Source: Gaetbulibacter saemankumensis DSM 17032 (lineage in GTDB: Bacteria > Bacteroidota > Bacteroidia > Flavobacteriales > Flavobacteriaceae). Taken from it: DNA of 64,000 bases. Under the pieces are notes generated by a model. It was not told where the DNA came from and did no database searches. It saw nothing but the letters and a program-made list of their open reading frames with translations. The DNA lies in NCBI RefSeq assembly GCF_000425645.1, contig NZ_AUDV01000008.1, forward strand, positions 62,001 through 126,000, in the 5' to 3' direction. Below, one piece after another: positions 53,608 to 63,554 of this stretch. Both the position numbers and the translations under genes were made by a program. The first letter of the stretch is position 1, and each line of letters opens with the position of its first letter.

Positions 53608-55341
53608 TTAATGCGTAGCCTCTCCTGCTCCGCTTGGTATTCTAATATTTTCAACAATATCCTGAACATTTTCGGGTGGTTCTTTAGTGAATTTCATAAT
53701 TGAAATAGATACTATAAAATTTAAAACCATAGCAACAGAACCAAAACCTTCTGGTGAAATACCATACCACCATTCACTTTTATCCGGAGTAACCTCGTCA
53801 AACCATCCTAATCGGTATTTCACCATGTAAAGTAACATAGCTATTATCCCGACTACCATACCAGCAATAGCTCCTTCTTTATTCATTTTTTTATAAAATA
53901 TTCCTAAAATTATTGCGGGGAAAAATGACGCTGCTGCCAGTCCAAATGCTAAAGCCACTGTTGCCGCAACAAATCCGGGTGGGTTAATACCAAAATAACC
54001 AGCTACGCAAACTGCAACGATTGCCGATAAACGTGCTGCTATTAACTCTCCTTGTTCCGAAATTTTTGGATTAATCATTTTCTTTATCAAATCATGAGAA
54101 ACAGATGCCGAGATTACCAATAATAGCCCTGCTGCAGTAGATAATGCTGCCGCCAAACCACCTGCAGCCACCAGGGCGACAATCCAATCTGGGAGATTAG
54201 CAATTTCAGGATTAGCCAATACCATGATGTCGTTATCCACTACTAATTCATTTTGAGAAGTATCTGCTAGATATTGAATACGACCGTCTTCATTTTTATC
54301 TGTAAATGTTATTAAGCCTGTTTTCTCCCATTTTTTAAACCATTCCGGGACATTGACATATGATTTATCAGAAACTGTCTCTATTAAATTGGTTCTCGCA
54401 AATACTGATACTGCCGGAGCAGTCGTATACAAAATAGCAATTAATAACAGAGCCAGTCCAGCCGACTTGCGTGCATCGCGTACACGCTTCACGGTAAAAA
54501 ACCTAACAATTACATGCGGCAACCCTGCTGTTCCAACCATAAGAGCCAAGGTGATTGCAAATACATCTACAACAGATTTAGACCCTTCCGTATATTCATT
54601 AAAGCCCAACTCTGTACTTAAGCCATCTAATTTATCTAACAAATACATACCCGACCCATCAGCTAGCTTACTTCCAAAGCCGAACTGTGGAATAGGGTTA
54701 CCTGTCATCTGGATAGATATAAAAATAGCTGGTACCATGAAAGCAAAAATGAGCACACAATATTGTGCCACCTGCGTATAGGTAATCCCCTTCATACCAC
54801 CTAAGACCGCATAAAAAAGCACGATAATCATACCGATGATAACACCTGTATTGATATCAACTTCTAAAAATCGTGAAAATACTAAACCAACGCCACGCAT
54901 TTGTCCAGCCACGTATGTAAAGGAAACTAATAAGGCACAAAACACAGCAACCAGTCGCGCTGTTTTTGAATAGTACCTGTCTCCAATGAAATCGGGAACT
55001 GTAAATTTTCCAAATTTCCTTAAATATGGAGCCAAAAGTAATGCTAATAAAACATAACCACCTGTCCACCCCATCAAATAGACAGCGCCATCATAGCCTG
55101 CAAAAGAAATAATTCCTGCCATAGATATAAATGATGCTGCACTCATCCAATCTGCTGCTGTGGCCATGCCATTTGCTAATGGAGAAACACCACCACCTGC
55201 TACATAAAATTCTTTAGTTGACCCTGCTCTCGACCAGATAGCAATTCCAATATAAAGAGCAAATGTTACCCCTACTAAAATATAAGTCCAATTCTGTACA
55301 CCAATAGTTTCAATCAAAAATATATTATTCATCATAACCAT
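53608..55341 (-). CDS. Sodium:solute symporter (acetate permease-like)
   Basis: This 577-residue membrane protein has 13-14 hydrophobic segments and the SSS-family signature (ADWMSAASFISMAG, GLAAALSTAAGLLLVISASVSHD). It resembles cation/acetate symporter ActP. Partner genes acs and DUF4212 support acetate or another short carboxylate as substrate. An insert of about 90 residues in the middle is longer than in ActP. The first ATG overlaps DUF4212 by 17 bp; ATGs at 55335 and 55332 are alternatives. Confidence 0.93.
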   Translation of the reverse strand: MVMMNNIFLIETIGVQNWTYILVGVTFALYIGIAIWSRAGSTKEFYVAGGGVSPLANGMATAADWMSAASFISMAGIISFAGYDGAVYLMGWTGGYVLLALLLAPYLRKFGKFTVPDFIGDRYYSKTARLVAVFCALLVSFTYVAGQMRGVGLVFSRFLEVDINTGVIIGMIIVLFYAVLGGMKGITYTQVAQYCVLIFAFMVPAIFISIQMTGNPIPQFGFGSKLADGSGMYLLDKLDGLSTELGFNEYTEGSKSVVDVFAITLALMVGTAGLPHVIVRFFTVKRVRDARKSAGLALLLIAILYTTAPAVSVFARTNLIETVSDKSYVNVPEWFKKWEKTGLITFTDKNEDGRIQYLADTSQNELVVDNDIMVLANPEIANLPDWIVALVAAGGLAAALSTAAGLLLVISASVSHDLIKKMINPKISEQGELIAARLSAIVAVCVAGYFGINPPGFVAATVALAFGLAAASFFPAIILGIFYKKMNKEGAIAGMVVGIIAMLLYMVKYRLGWFDEVTPDKSEWWYGISPEGFGSVAMVLNFIVSISIMKFTKEPPENVQDIVENIRIPSGAGEATH

Positions 55342-55579
55342 ATTTTTTATCCAGCTTATTCATAAGGCGCACATAAACGAAAATAAGAATAACAAAAACA
55401 TAAATAGACCCTTGCTGAGCAAACCAGAATCCTAATTTAAAACCTCCTATTTTTATTTCATTTAAGATGTCTTTAAATAGGATACCAGCTCCATAAGACA
55501 CTATAAACCATATAGCTAAAAGAAAGAGCAGATATCTAATATTTTCTTTCCAATAAGCCTTTGCATTACTTTTGGTCAT
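55325..55579 (-). CDS. DUF4212 domain-containing small membrane protein
   Basis: This 84-residue protein has two membrane helices (about 15-35 and 48-70) and matches DUF4212, the small subunit encoded next to SSS-type symporters of the acetate/monocarboxylate group (KAYWKENIRYLLFLLAIWFI and FWFAQQGSIYVFV). The stop overlaps the symporter start, so translation is probably coupled. The two proteins probably form one transporter. Confidence 0.9.
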   Translation of the reverse strand: MTKSNAKAYWKENIRYLLFLLAIWFIVSYGAGILFKDILNEIKIGGFKLGFWFAQQGSIYVFVILIFVYVRLMNKLDKKYGYDE

Positions 55580-55837
55580 AATATTATTTATTTAGTTGGT
55601 TTTAAAATTGGTCATTTAATTTAAATAGAATTTTAAAAGATGTATATAAAAAATCAACATACAGAAATCAATTTACCTTAAAAAAATACTATAATTATTG
55701 CTAATATAATATTTAGACTAAGAAATACAATTACAATAATTTAGTAATTACGCTAAAACCTTACACATTAAAGAATTCTATTGGTCAGTGATTAAAGTTT
55801 TCGAAGTATATTTATCCCCTTTAAAATACCTTTTTCA

Positions 55838-56926
55838 TTGCAAGTACAAAGATTATATTTTATTGACGCCGTTCGAGCATTCGCTATTTTAATGATGCTC
55901 CAAGGTCATTTTATAGACACCTTAATCAATCCCATTTATCGAATCGAAGGTAACATGTTATACGATATATGGACTTATTTTAGAGGAATTACCGCACCTA
56001 CCTTTTTCACTATATCGGGCTTGGTATTTGCCTACTTACTTTTAAGAGCTCATGAAAAAGGAAATGATCGCGAACGTCTAAAAAGAGGTTTGTTTAGGGG
56101 GCTACTTCTTATTCTTATAGGCTACAGTCTTCGGATAAATATATTACGATGGTTATCAGGACATTTCAGCAGCTATGTTTTAGTTGTTGATGTATTGCAA
56201 TGTATTGGCTTATCTCTTATACTTTTAATTGGTTTACATTCCCTATTGAAAAAACACTCTTACATTTATTCGGCAGTGTTATTAGTTATTGGCTGTTTGT
56301 GTTTTATTTCTGAGCCCATTTATCGCAATTTGGCATTTACTAATGTACCTTTGGTATTTGCTAATTATATGACCAAAGCAAACGGTTCGGTATTTACTAT
56401 ACTACCTTGGTTCGGTTATACTGTATTAGGCGCATTTATTTCGACTGTATTTTTCAGGCATTCGCATCGAACTAAGTTTAAACACCTAACCATTATCACT
56501 TTCTTTATAGTTGGTTACATTTTAATTTACCATTCCACTTGGGGCTTAACAATATTGTATAACTGGACGCATTGGGATTTGCTGATACAGTGTGCTAATT
56601 TCAACTATTTATTCATTAGACTTGGAAATGTGTTTGTATTATTTGGATTGTTCTATACCTTTGAACACTACCTTAAACATTCCATCATAACTAAAATTGG
56701 AAAGAAAACATTATCTATATATGTTATTCATTTCATCCTATTGTATGGAAGTTTTACAGGCTATGGTCTGAAACGCTTATGGAATAAATCCTTAGACCCT
56801 GCGGAAGTTATTATAGGTGCTTTATTCTTTATTTTAATGGTTTGCTTTATATCCTTCCATTATGCGAAAACCAACCATTTCATTTATTCTATAATGCATA
56901 AAATTATCACCAAATTTAAACGGTAA
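55838..56926 (+). CDS. Heparan-alpha-glucosaminide N-acetyltransferase-like membrane protein (DUF1624)
   Basis: This 362-residue membrane protein has about ten hydrophobic segments and the N-terminal YFIDAVRAFAILMMLQGHF, typical of the acyltransferase-type family with DUF1624 (HGSNAT-like). The catalytic-type His is in QGHFIDT. Members transfer acyl groups across the membrane to sugars. No sugar gene is close. The start is a TTG at 55838, since there is no suitable ATG upstream and the first internal one lies inside helix 1. A spot with TATATTTA and a TTG 23 bp further upstream may be its promoter. Confidence 0.82.
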   Translation: MQVQRLYFIDAVRAFAILMMLQGHFIDTLINPIYRIEGNMLYDIWTYFRGITAPTFFTISGLVFAYLLLRAHEKGNDRERLKRGLFRGLLLILIGYSLRINILRWLSGHFSSYVLVVDVLQCIGLSLILLIGLHSLLKKHSYIYSAVLLVIGCLCFISEPIYRNLAFTNVPLVFANYMTKANGSVFTILPWFGYTVLGAFISTVFFRHSHRTKFKHLTIITFFIVGYILIYHSTWGLTILYNWTHWDLLIQCANFNYLFIRLGNVFVLFGLFYTFEHYLKHSIITKIGKKTLSIYVIHFILLYGSFTGYGLKRLWNKSLDPAEVIIGALFFILMVCFISFHYAKTNHFIYSIMHKIITKFKR

Positions 56927-57018
56927 TTTTAAATATTTATTAATTTACAGTTAACCAACATTTTTTTGTAAAAATTAAAAAACTAACAAAAGTTCTATTT
57001 TCAATACGTGGTTAAATT

Positions 57019-57026
57019 TAATTTTG
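57019..57026 (+). promoter_or_regulatory. -7 box of the carbonic anhydrase gene
   Basis: TAATTTTG, a perfect TAnnTTTG, lies 37 bp upstream of the ATG at 57064. Confidence 0.45.
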
Positions 57027-57063
57027 AATATCAATTCAAACTAATCTAATAAACTCGTATAAA

Positions 57064-57855
57064 ATGAAATTAAATTATTATATCTACGGCTTTATTCTTA
57101 TAATTTTTACGTCTTGTAAAGACTCAAATAAAAAACTTACCCAAGAATCTAACCACCATTTAACGGAAGCTACGCATTGGAGTTATTCTGGAGAAACTGC
57201 TCCCGAGCACTGGGCAGAACTCGAACAAGGCTCCGACTGTGATGGCCATAACCAATCACCCATAAACATCATCACAAAAGACGTGGTTGAAACCCCAACG
57301 AAAAACCATCTAAACATTCTATACTCCCCTCAAACTTTCATCAAAAAAGTTATAAATAATGGGCACACCATACAGTTCGACTTTGAATCTGGGGATTCCA
57401 TTTCCTATTTAGGAGACACCCATTATTTAAAACAAATTCACTTTCACGAACCGTCTGAACATAAAATAAATGGAATAATATACCCCATTGAAACACACCT
57501 AGTTCATCTCAACAAGTCTGGAAATATTACGGTTTTAAGTATTCTTGGTGAAGAGGGTGAAGAAAGTCAGGTGTTCGAATTTTTAGAAAGTTTCCTTCCG
57601 CTAAAAAATGGAGAAAGTAAAGACATTCATAAAAATATTGATTTATCTAGTTTTTTCTTAAACGAAAAGCATTTTTACTCCTATACAGGTTCACTTACAA
57701 CGCCTCCATGCTGGGAAAGGGTTAATTGGGTTGTATTTAAAGAACCTATTATTCTCTCTGTAGATGAGGTAGAAAAACTAAGAAACAACATGCCCATCAA
57801 TAACTACCGTAACGAACAACCTTTAAATAACAGAATCGTTACGTTTAACTATTAA
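57064..57855 (+). CDS. Alpha-type carbonic anhydrase, lipoprotein
   Basis: This 263-residue enzyme has a lipoprotein-like signal (FTSCKDS, Cys18), so it is probably anchored in the periplasm. It interconverts carbon dioxide and bicarbonate. The N-terminal HWSYSGETAPEHW and CDGHNQSPINI, zinc ligands His126 and His128 (IHFHEPSEH) and His145 (ETHLVH), and the TTPPCWERVNW motif match bacterial alpha-CAs. Cys59 and the Cys of TTPPC could form the conserved disulfide. It stands alone. The catalytic residues are intact. Confidence 0.93.
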   Translation: MKLNYYIYGFILIIFTSCKDSNKKLTQESNHHLTEATHWSYSGETAPEHWAELEQGSDCDGHNQSPINIITKDVVETPTKNHLNILYSPQTFIKKVINNGHTIQFDFESGDSISYLGDTHYLKQIHFHEPSEHKINGIIYPIETHLVHLNKSGNITVLSILGEEGEESQVFEFLESFLPLKNGESKDIHKNIDLSSFFLNEKHFYSYTGSLTTPPCWERVNWVVFKEPIILSVDEVEKLRNNMPINNYRNEQPLNNRIVTFNY

Positions 57856-58021
57856 TCAATAAAAAACATAAATAAAAACCAGTCAGAACTACTAAAAAAA
57901 CTCTAGTAAATCCGACTTCCAAAATCAGGACTCAATATCTTTTGCATTATTGATTTTCAAGAAGAAAACCCTTAAATTAGCATAACACAGCATACATTTA
58001 ATTTAACGATTGCCATTAATT

Positions 58022-58924
58022 ATGGAATATATAGATTATTACAAAGTTTTAGGCGTATCAAAAAATGCAACCGAAGCTGAAATAAAAAAAGCTTATCGGA
58101 AATTGGCTCGTAAATATCATCCCGATGTAAACCCAAATGATTTAGAGGCTGAAAGAAAATTCAAAGAAATTAATGAAGCCAACGAAGTATTAAGCCACAA
58201 AGAAAATCGAGCTAAATACGACCAATATGGTAAAGATTGGAAGCACGCCGAAGAATTTGAAAAAGCGAAAGAACAACAGCGGCAACACCAATCACAACAA
58301 AATTATTACAGTGGTAGAAGTGGTGGATATAGTGAGGAAGATTTCTCGGATTTTTTTAGTTCTATGTTCGGTGGTGCACAGGGTGGATTTGGAGGGCGCG
58401 GACAACAAGTTCAATTTAGAGGACAAGATTTCAATGCAGAGTTACAACTAAATATAAAAGATGTTTACGAAACCCACAAACAAACACTTACTGTTAATGG
58501 TAAAAACATACGTTTAACCATTCCGGCAGGAATTAAAGATGGTCAGGTTATAAAAATTAAAGGCTATGGAGGCGAAGGTATCAATGGCGGTCCCAAAGGT
58601 GACTTACATATAAAATTCTCAATAATAAATAACACCAATTTCAAGCGTGATGGAGATAACCTGTACGCTATGAAAAATATTGATCTCTACACTGCTATGC
58701 TGGGTGGTGAAATCACAGTTGATACTTTTAAAGGAAAGGTGAAATTAAAAGTTGCTCCGGAAACCCAAAATGGCAATCGAGTGAAATTAAAAGGCAAAGG
58801 ATTTCCTAAATACAAAAAAGAAGGTCAATTTGGTGATTTATACATTACTTATAATATAGAGCTACCTAAAAAGCTAAGCGAGCGAGAAAAAGCATTATTT
58901 AAAGAACTTTCTAAACTAAGATAA
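58022..58924 (+). CDS. cbpA: DnaJ-type co-chaperone CbpA
   Basis: This 300-residue protein has an N-terminal J domain ([23 protein letters not shown] motif in KYHPDVNP), a Gly/Phe-rich linker with [12 protein letters not shown], and two C-terminal substrate-binding domains. No zinc-finger region is present, so it is the CbpA/DjlA-type rather than DnaJ. It helps DnaK and binds curved DNA in E. coli. The ATG at 58022 is used, since the J domain starts at once. cbpM follows after 1 bp. Confidence 0.93.
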   Translation: MEYIDYYKVLGVSKNATEAEIKKAYRKLARKYHPDVNPNDLEAERKFKEINEANEVLSHKENRAKYDQYGKDWKHAEEFEKAKEQQRQHQSQQNYYSGRSGGYSEEDFSDFFSSMFGGAQGGFGGRGQQVQFRGQDFNAELQLNIKDVYETHKQTLTVNGKNIRLTIPAGIKDGQVIKIKGYGGEGINGGPKGDLHIKFSIINNTNFKRDGDNLYAMKNIDLYTAMLGGEITVDTFKGKVKLKVAPETQNGNRVKLKGKGFPKYKKEGQFGDLYITYNIELPKKLSEREKALFKELSKLR

Positions 58925-58925
58925 C

Positions 58926-59222
58926 ATGGCTATTCCAGAATATATTCCCATTGCTAAATTAAGTAAACACTATACGATTGAAATGGCTTTCTTTGAAAAG
59001 CTGCACAATGAAGGCTTAATAGAACTTATTACTATTGAAAAAACAACCTGTTTACATCAGGATTATCTGCATACTTTTGAAAAAATAATGCGCATACATA
59101 ACGACCTTGATATTAATATAGAAGGTATTGATGTGGTCCTTAATTTATTAAACAAAGTAGATGAGCTACACAACGAATTGCATCAACTAAAAAGTCGTTT
59201 AAATCTTTATGAAAATGATTAA
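58926..59222 (+). CDS. cbpM: Chaperone modulator CbpM
   Basis: This 98-residue protein begins 1 bp after the CbpA stop and has an N-terminal MerR-like winged-helix (IPIAKLSKHYTIEMAFFEKL) with a C-terminal coiled coil (LLNKVDELHNELHQLKSRL). CbpM of E. coli binds the J domain of CbpA and blocks it. Position, length and shape fit CbpM. Confidence 0.88.
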   Translation: MAIPEYIPIAKLSKHYTIEMAFFEKLHNEGLIELITIEKTTCLHQDYLHTFEKIMRIHNDLDINIEGIDVVLNLLNKVDELHNELHQLKSRLNLYEND

Positions 59223-59235
59223 TCACAATTAACTC

Positions 59236-59276
59236 AAAATAAAAAAGGACCTTGTTACAAGGTCCTTTTTTATTTT
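59236..59276. terminator. Bidirectional terminator after cbpM
   Basis: A 19 bp perfect inverted repeat (arms 59236-59254 and 59258-59276) with a 3-nt loop has A/T runs on both ends. It serves cbpAM and the convergent purC. Confidence 0.88.
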
Positions 59277-59289
59277 ATAATGTCTAAAA

Positions 59290-60240
59290 CTATTTATTTA
59301 AATATTCTAAAACATTGGTTTCAATTCGCGATTGAATATTATTTACATCCGCCTTTACAAAGGTTTCTCCTGTAATATTTTCATATAATTCAATATAACG
59401 TTCACTAACCGACTCGATGTACTCATCACTCATTTCCGGTAAGGTCTGTCCTTCCAACCCTTGGAAGTTATTAGATATTAACCATTGACGCACAAATTCT
59501 TTTGACAATTGCTTTTGAGATTCTCCTTTTGCCTGTCTTTCCTCATAACCATCTGCATAGAAATAACGTGATGAATCCGGAGTATGTATCTCATCAATCA
59601 GAACAATTTTTCCATCTTTAGTTTTTCCAAATTCGTATTTGGTATCTACTAAAATTAATCCTCTTGACGCAGCAATTTCGGTACCACGTTGAAATAGTTT
59701 GCGAGTATAATCCTCTAAAACCACATAATCTGCTTCCGATACAATGCCTTTTTTTAAAATATCTTCTCTGGAAATATCTTCATCATGGTCACCCTGCTCG
59801 GCTTTTGTTGCTGGTGTAATGATTGGTTCTGGAAAAGCATCATTTTCTTTCATACCTTCCGGCATTGGTACACCACAAAGTAAACGTTTACCTGCTTTGT
59901 ATTCACGTGCGGCATGACCAGACATGTAGCCACGAATAACCATTTCTACTTTAAAAGGTTCACATAAATGCCCGACTGCCACATTAGGATCGGGAGTTGC
60001 AGTTAACCAGTTCGGCACTAGGTCTTCTGTAGCCGCCATCATCTTAGTCGCTATCTGATTTAATATTTGCCCTTTATAAGGAATTCCCTTTGGCATCACT
60101 ACATCGAAAGCCGATAAACGATCGGTAGCAATCATTACCAATTCTTTATCGTTGATATTGTAAACTTCACGAACCTTTCCTTTATAAACGTTTTTCTGTC
60201 CTGGAAAATTAAAATTGGTATCTGTAATTGTATTACTCAT
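59290..60240 (-). CDS. purC: Phosphoribosylaminoimidazole-succinocarboxamide synthase (SAICAR synthase)
   Basis: This 316-residue enzyme joins aspartate to CAIR with ATP in purine synthesis. The [10 protein letters not shown] start, the [12 protein letters not shown] motif, [19 protein letters not shown] and [28 protein letters not shown] (in parts) match the Ade1/PurC family. The longer form, about 300 residues, is usual in Bacteroidota. It stands alone rather than in a purine operon. Confidence 0.95.
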   Translation of the reverse strand: MSNTITDTNFNFPGQKNVYKGKVREVYNINDKELVMIATDRLSAFDVVMPKGIPYKGQILNQIATKMMAATEDLVPNWLTATPDPNVAVGHLCEPFKVEMVIRGYMSGHAAREYKAGKRLLCGVPMPEGMKENDAFPEPIITPATKAEQGDHDEDISREDILKKGIVSEADYVVLEDYTRKLFQRGTEIAASRGLILVDTKYEFGKTKDGKIVLIDEIHTPDSSRYFYADGYEERQAKGESQKQLSKEFVRQWLISNNFQGLEGQTLPEMSDEYIESVSERYIELYENITGETFVKADVNNIQSRIETNVLEYLNK

Positions 60241-60301
60241 TCTTTATTTATTTTGAGCATTTCACTTGGTGTAAACCACTCTTATGATTCTAAATTTTTC
60301 G

Positions 60302-60309
60302 CAAATTTA
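60302..60309 (-). promoter_or_regulatory. -7 box of purC
   Basis: The minus strand reads TAAATTTG, a match to TAnnTTTG, about 61 bp upstream of the start codon. A TTG lies only 13 bp further upstream, too close for a standard promoter. Confidence 0.35.
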
Positions 60310-60439
60310 TATAATTATATCACAAGAATAAACATTAATTCTATTAAGGCGTCCTGATCTAGTATAAAAACACATACGTTCTTATTAAAAGAGAAAAACT
60401 ATATCGGTTTTACACAGGAAACAAATCCTAAAAACACTT

Positions 60440-61393
60440 TTAATCGCGATTTTCTATACTTTTATAGGCTTCTATCACCTTTTTAACCAAACGATGACGA
60501 ATCACATCTTTATCGTCCAAAAAGATCATCCCTACCCCTTCTACATTCTTTAGAATAAGTAAAGCCTCTTTAAGTCCGGAAATAGTGCGTCTTGGTAAAT
60601 CGATCTGCCCAGGGTCTCCAGTTAATAAAAATTTGGCATTTTTTCCCATACGGGTTAAAAACATTTTCATCTGGGCATGTGTGGTGTTTTGTCCTTCATC
60701 TAGAATTACAAAAGCGTTATCCAATGTTCTACCGCGCATAAAGGCTAATGGGGCTATTTGAATGGTGCCATTTTCAATATAATGAGCTAACTTTTCAGCA
60801 GGAATCATATCACGTAAAGCATCGTATAACGGTTGCATATAAGGATCTAATTTTTCCTTTAAATCACCGGGAAGAAATCCCAAATTTTCCCCGGCCTCAA
60901 CCGCAGGTCGTGTTAAAATAATTCGTTTAACCTCTTTGTTTTTTAAAGCCTGAACTGCCAATGCTACGCCCGTATAGGTCTTTCCTGTTCCTGCCGGTCC
61001 AATAGCAAAAACCATATCATTGGCACGCATGCTTTCTACTAATTTCCTCTGATTAGCCGTTTGTGCTTTTATAAGGCGACCACTAACACCGTGCACTATT
61101 ACTTCGCCGCTTTGTGCTGATGTATTATAATCTTCGCTGCTATTACTGGTAAGCACGCGTTCAATAACATTTTCGTCTAGTTTGTTGTATTTTCCAAAAT
61201 GCTTTAAAAGCATGGTTATACGATGATCAAATTCTTCTAATAGTTCTTCGTCACCATATGCTTTTACTTTATTCCCTCGCGCTACTATTTTAAGCTTCGG
61301 GAAGTATTTTTTCAGGAGTTCAATGTTAACATTTTGGGCTCCAAAAAATTCTTTTGGAGTAATTTCTTCAAGTTCAATAATGATTTCGTTCAA
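60440..61393 (-). CDS. PhoH family protein
   Basis: This 317-residue ATPase has the Walker A GPAGTGKT at 132-139 and Walker B DEGQNTTHAQ in FVILDEGQN, plus the arginine motif RMGKNAKFLLTGDPGQIDL. PhoH proteins are cytosolic RNA helicase-like ATPases. The N-terminal 100 residues may be a KH-like domain (KIVARGNKVKAYGDEE). It is divergent from the SAM hydroxide adenosyltransferase gene by 241 bp. In E. coli phoH responds to phosphate, but no pho box is seen here. Confidence 0.92.
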   Translation of the reverse strand: MNEIIIELEEITPKEFFGAQNVNIELLKKYFPKLKIVARGNKVKAYGDEELLEEFDHRITMLLKHFGKYNKLDENVIERVLTSNSSEDYNTSAQSGEVIVHGVSGRLIKAQTANQRKLVESMRANDMVFAIGPAGTGKTYTGVALAVQALKNKEVKRIILTRPAVEAGENLGFLPGDLKEKLDPYMQPLYDALRDMIPAEKLAHYIENGTIQIAPLAFMRGRTLDNAFVILDEGQNTTHAQMKMFLTRMGKNAKFLLTGDPGQIDLPRRTISGLKEALLILKNVEGVGMIFLDDKDVIRHRLVKKVIEAYKSIENRD

Positions 61394-61634
61394 AGGCGTT
61401 TTTTTAGTTAATTAATAAATGACTGGTTAATTATTAACTTACCATTATATAAGTTAATGGCTTTGTTAACTGGTTTCAGTTTCTTTAATAGAGACCTTCG
61501 TAAATCTACATTTTTCAGTTAAAAAATAAAAACGAAAACAAAAAATTTATGTAGGTTTGCTCAATCCTTGTTTCTACTCAAAAATACATAAATTTGAGTG
61601 ACCAAACGTTAAAAACATATCAACAATTTTGCCC

Positions 61635-62498
61635 ATGGCGATTATCACTTTAACAACTGATTTTGGAGTAAAAGATCACTTTGCTGGCGCGACAAAGGGC
61701 GCTATTTATAGTGAATTACCCGATGTTAGAATTGTTGATATCTCACATAATGTTTCACCCTTTAACATTTTAGAAGCGGCTTATATTATTCAGAATGCTT
61801 ATAAAAATTTCCCGAAGGATACCATCCATATCATTGGTATAGATTCTGAATTAAATACTGAAAACAAACATATCGCATTAAAGCTAGATGACCATTATTT
61901 TATTTGTGCCAACAATGGCATTATGAGTATGATATGTTCTGAAATTGCTCCTGAAAAAATTGTTGAAATTAATATTCACGACAAAATAAGTACCAGTTTT
62001 TCTGTATTAGATGTGTTTGTTAAAGTGGCTTGTCATATTGCACGTGGTGGAACACTTGAAGTTATAGGAAAAACAATCTCAAAAATAAAACCGATAAAAA
62101 ACATTATGCCATATGTCAATGAGGATAAGACTCAAATTATTGGCAGTGTGATTTACATTGATAATTACGGAAATGTAGTAACAAACATAAAACGTAACTT
62201 TTTTGAATCACTTCAAAAAGGACGTGAATATCAAATATCGGCACGCAATTATAAGTTCAAGAAAATTTACAGCAAATATAGTGATGTCGTAAACTTCGAT
62301 AAGCCTGAAGACCAACGCCATGATGAAGGACGTGGATTAGTGGTTTTTAATTCTGGAGATTTCTTAGAAATTGCCGTTTACAAAAGTAACAGTGCCACTG
62401 TTGGCAGTGCTTCGACACTTATGGGATTAAATCTAATGGACACGGTAAGTGTTAGCTTTATTACGAAACCTGTATTACTTAAAGGCTTTGAAAATTAA
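61635..62498 (+). CDS. SAM hydroxide adenosyltransferase family protein (DUF62)
   Basis: This 287-residue protein has the N-terminal ITLTTDFGVKDHF and the segment DISHNVSPFNILEAAYII, both of the SAM hydroxide adenosyltransferase (fluorinase-fold) family. It hydrolyses SAM to adenosine and methionine, and the related DUF62 members use halide. The ATG at 61635 is preferred to a TTG two codons upstream. A CAATTTTG ends 3 bp before the ATG, similar to a -7 box. It precedes an antibiotic-biosynthesis-monooxygenase gene and gldF. Confidence 0.9.
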   Translation: MAIITLTTDFGVKDHFAGATKGAIYSELPDVRIVDISHNVSPFNILEAAYIIQNAYKNFPKDTIHIIGIDSELNTENKHIALKLDDHYFICANNGIMSMICSEIAPEKIVEINIHDKISTSFSVLDVFVKVACHIARGGTLEVIGKTISKIKPIKNIMPYVNEDKTQIIGSVIYIDNYGNVVTNIKRNFFESLQKGREYQISARNYKFKKIYSKYSDVVNFDKPEDQRHDEGRGLVVFNSGDFLEIAVYKSNSATVGSASTLMGLNLMDTVSVSFITKPVLLKGFEN

Positions 62499-62508
62499 TA
62501 ATTTGAAT

Positions 62509-62805
62509 ATGTTAATAAGAATTGTAAAAATGGGATTTTATAAAGAACACATCTGTACTTTTCTTAGTAATTTTGATGCTAATAGAGAAAAAATCAGAGC
62601 TTTTGAAGGCTGTACTTTTTTAGAGTTATATCAAGACAAACAAGAGTCAAATATATTTTTCACCTATAGTTATTGGAGAAATGAAACTGATTTAGATAAG
62701 TATCGACAATCTGATTTGTTTAAAAATGTCTGGAGTAAAACGAAACCTTTATTCGATAGAAAACCGGAAGCCTGGAGTGTTGAAAAAATAGTCAGTTTAA
62801 ATTAG
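62509..62805 (+). CDS. Antibiotic biosynthesis monooxygenase (ABM) fold protein
   Basis: This 98-residue dimeric alpha/beta ferredoxin-like protein has LIRIVKMGFYKEH..FLSNF and GCTFLELYQDK and ends ..PEAWSVEKI. That order of strands matches ABM-type monooxygenases and quinol oxygenases. The ATG at 62509 lies 10 bp after the preceding stop. An upstream frame to 62449 overlaps that gene and is not a likely start. Substrate unknown. It lies between the SAM hydrolase-like gene and gldF, in an order I recall from flavobacteria. Confidence 0.82.
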   Translation: MLIRIVKMGFYKEHICTFLSNFDANREKIRAFEGCTFLELYQDKQESNIFFTYSYWRNETDLDKYRQSDLFKNVWSKTKPLFDRKPEAWSVEKIVSLN

Positions 62806-62834
62806 TACAAGCTTAATTAATGTAAATATTTGTA

Positions 62835-63554
62835 ATGCTAGCCATCCTTAAGAAAGAAATAAATTCGTTTTTCGCTTCCCCGATTGGATATTTAGTTATA
62901 TCCATCTTTTTAATTCTTAACGGATTGTTTTTGTGGCTGTTTAAAGGCGAGTTTAACATATTGGATTATGGCTTTGCAGATTTGTCATCATTCTTTTTAT
63001 TAGCACCCTGGATTCTTATTTTTCTAATTCCTGCTATAACTATGCGTAGTTTTTCAGATGAAAAGAAACAAGGAACCTTGGAGTTATTATTAACTAAACC
63101 CATATCGCACGCTCAAATTGTTTTAGGAAAATACTTAGGAGCCTTTATCCTTATACTCATCGCTTTAGTACCAACGCTTATATATGTATATACGATATAT
63201 CAACTTGGAAACCCAATAGGTAACTTAGATTTAGGCAGTACCATAGGTTCCTATATCGGTTTATTATTTTTAATAGCATCTTATACATCTATCGGAATTT
63301 TCACCTCTACCCTTTCTGATAATCAAATCGTGGCATTTATTACCTCTGTATTTATTTGCTTCGCATTTTACATTGGTTTCGAAGGTGTTGCTGAATTTAC
63401 CTCTAGTAGTGTTATAGATCAATTTGGCATGAGTTCGCACTATAAAAGTATAAGTCGTGGTGTTTTAGATACCCGAGATATTATATATTTCCTCAGTATC
63501 ACCGCTTTCTTTCTAATACTAACAAAATTAAACCTCAATAAAGAAAAAAAATGA
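62835..63554 (+). CDS. gldF: Gliding motility ABC transporter permease GldF
   Basis: This 239-residue ABC-2 type permease has six membrane helices. The N-terminal AILKKEINSFFASPIGYLVI and MRSFSDEKKQGTLELLLTKPIS motif match GldF. GldA, GldF and GldG form an ABC transporter needed for gliding in Flavobacterium. In most flavobacteria gldG follows gldF directly. Here the next gene overlaps its stop by ATGA but does not look like gldG. Confidence 0.92.
   Translation: MLAILKKEINSFFASPIGYLVISIFLILNGLFLWLFKGEFNILDYGFADLSSFFLLAPWILIFLIPAITMRSFSDEKKQGTLELLLTKPISHAQIVLGKYLGAFILILIALVPTLIYVYTIYQLGNPIGNLDLGSTIGSYIGLLFLIASYTSIGIFTSTLSDNQIVAFITSVFICFAFYIGFEGVAEFTSSSVIDQFGMSSHYKSISRGVLDTRDIIYFLSITAFFLILTKLNLNKEKK

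Noticed and set aside
55580-55837. Hidden gene in the 258 bp gap between DUF4212 and the acyltransferase
   Set aside because: All frames are broken by stops and the stretch is very AT-rich. It holds only weak promoter-like sequences.
61504-61560. Inverted repeat CTACAT/ATGTAG in the phoH-SAM hydrolase gap as a riboswitch
   Set aside because: The stem is short, interrupted by a long A-rich loop, and matches no known motif. Nothing else supports it.
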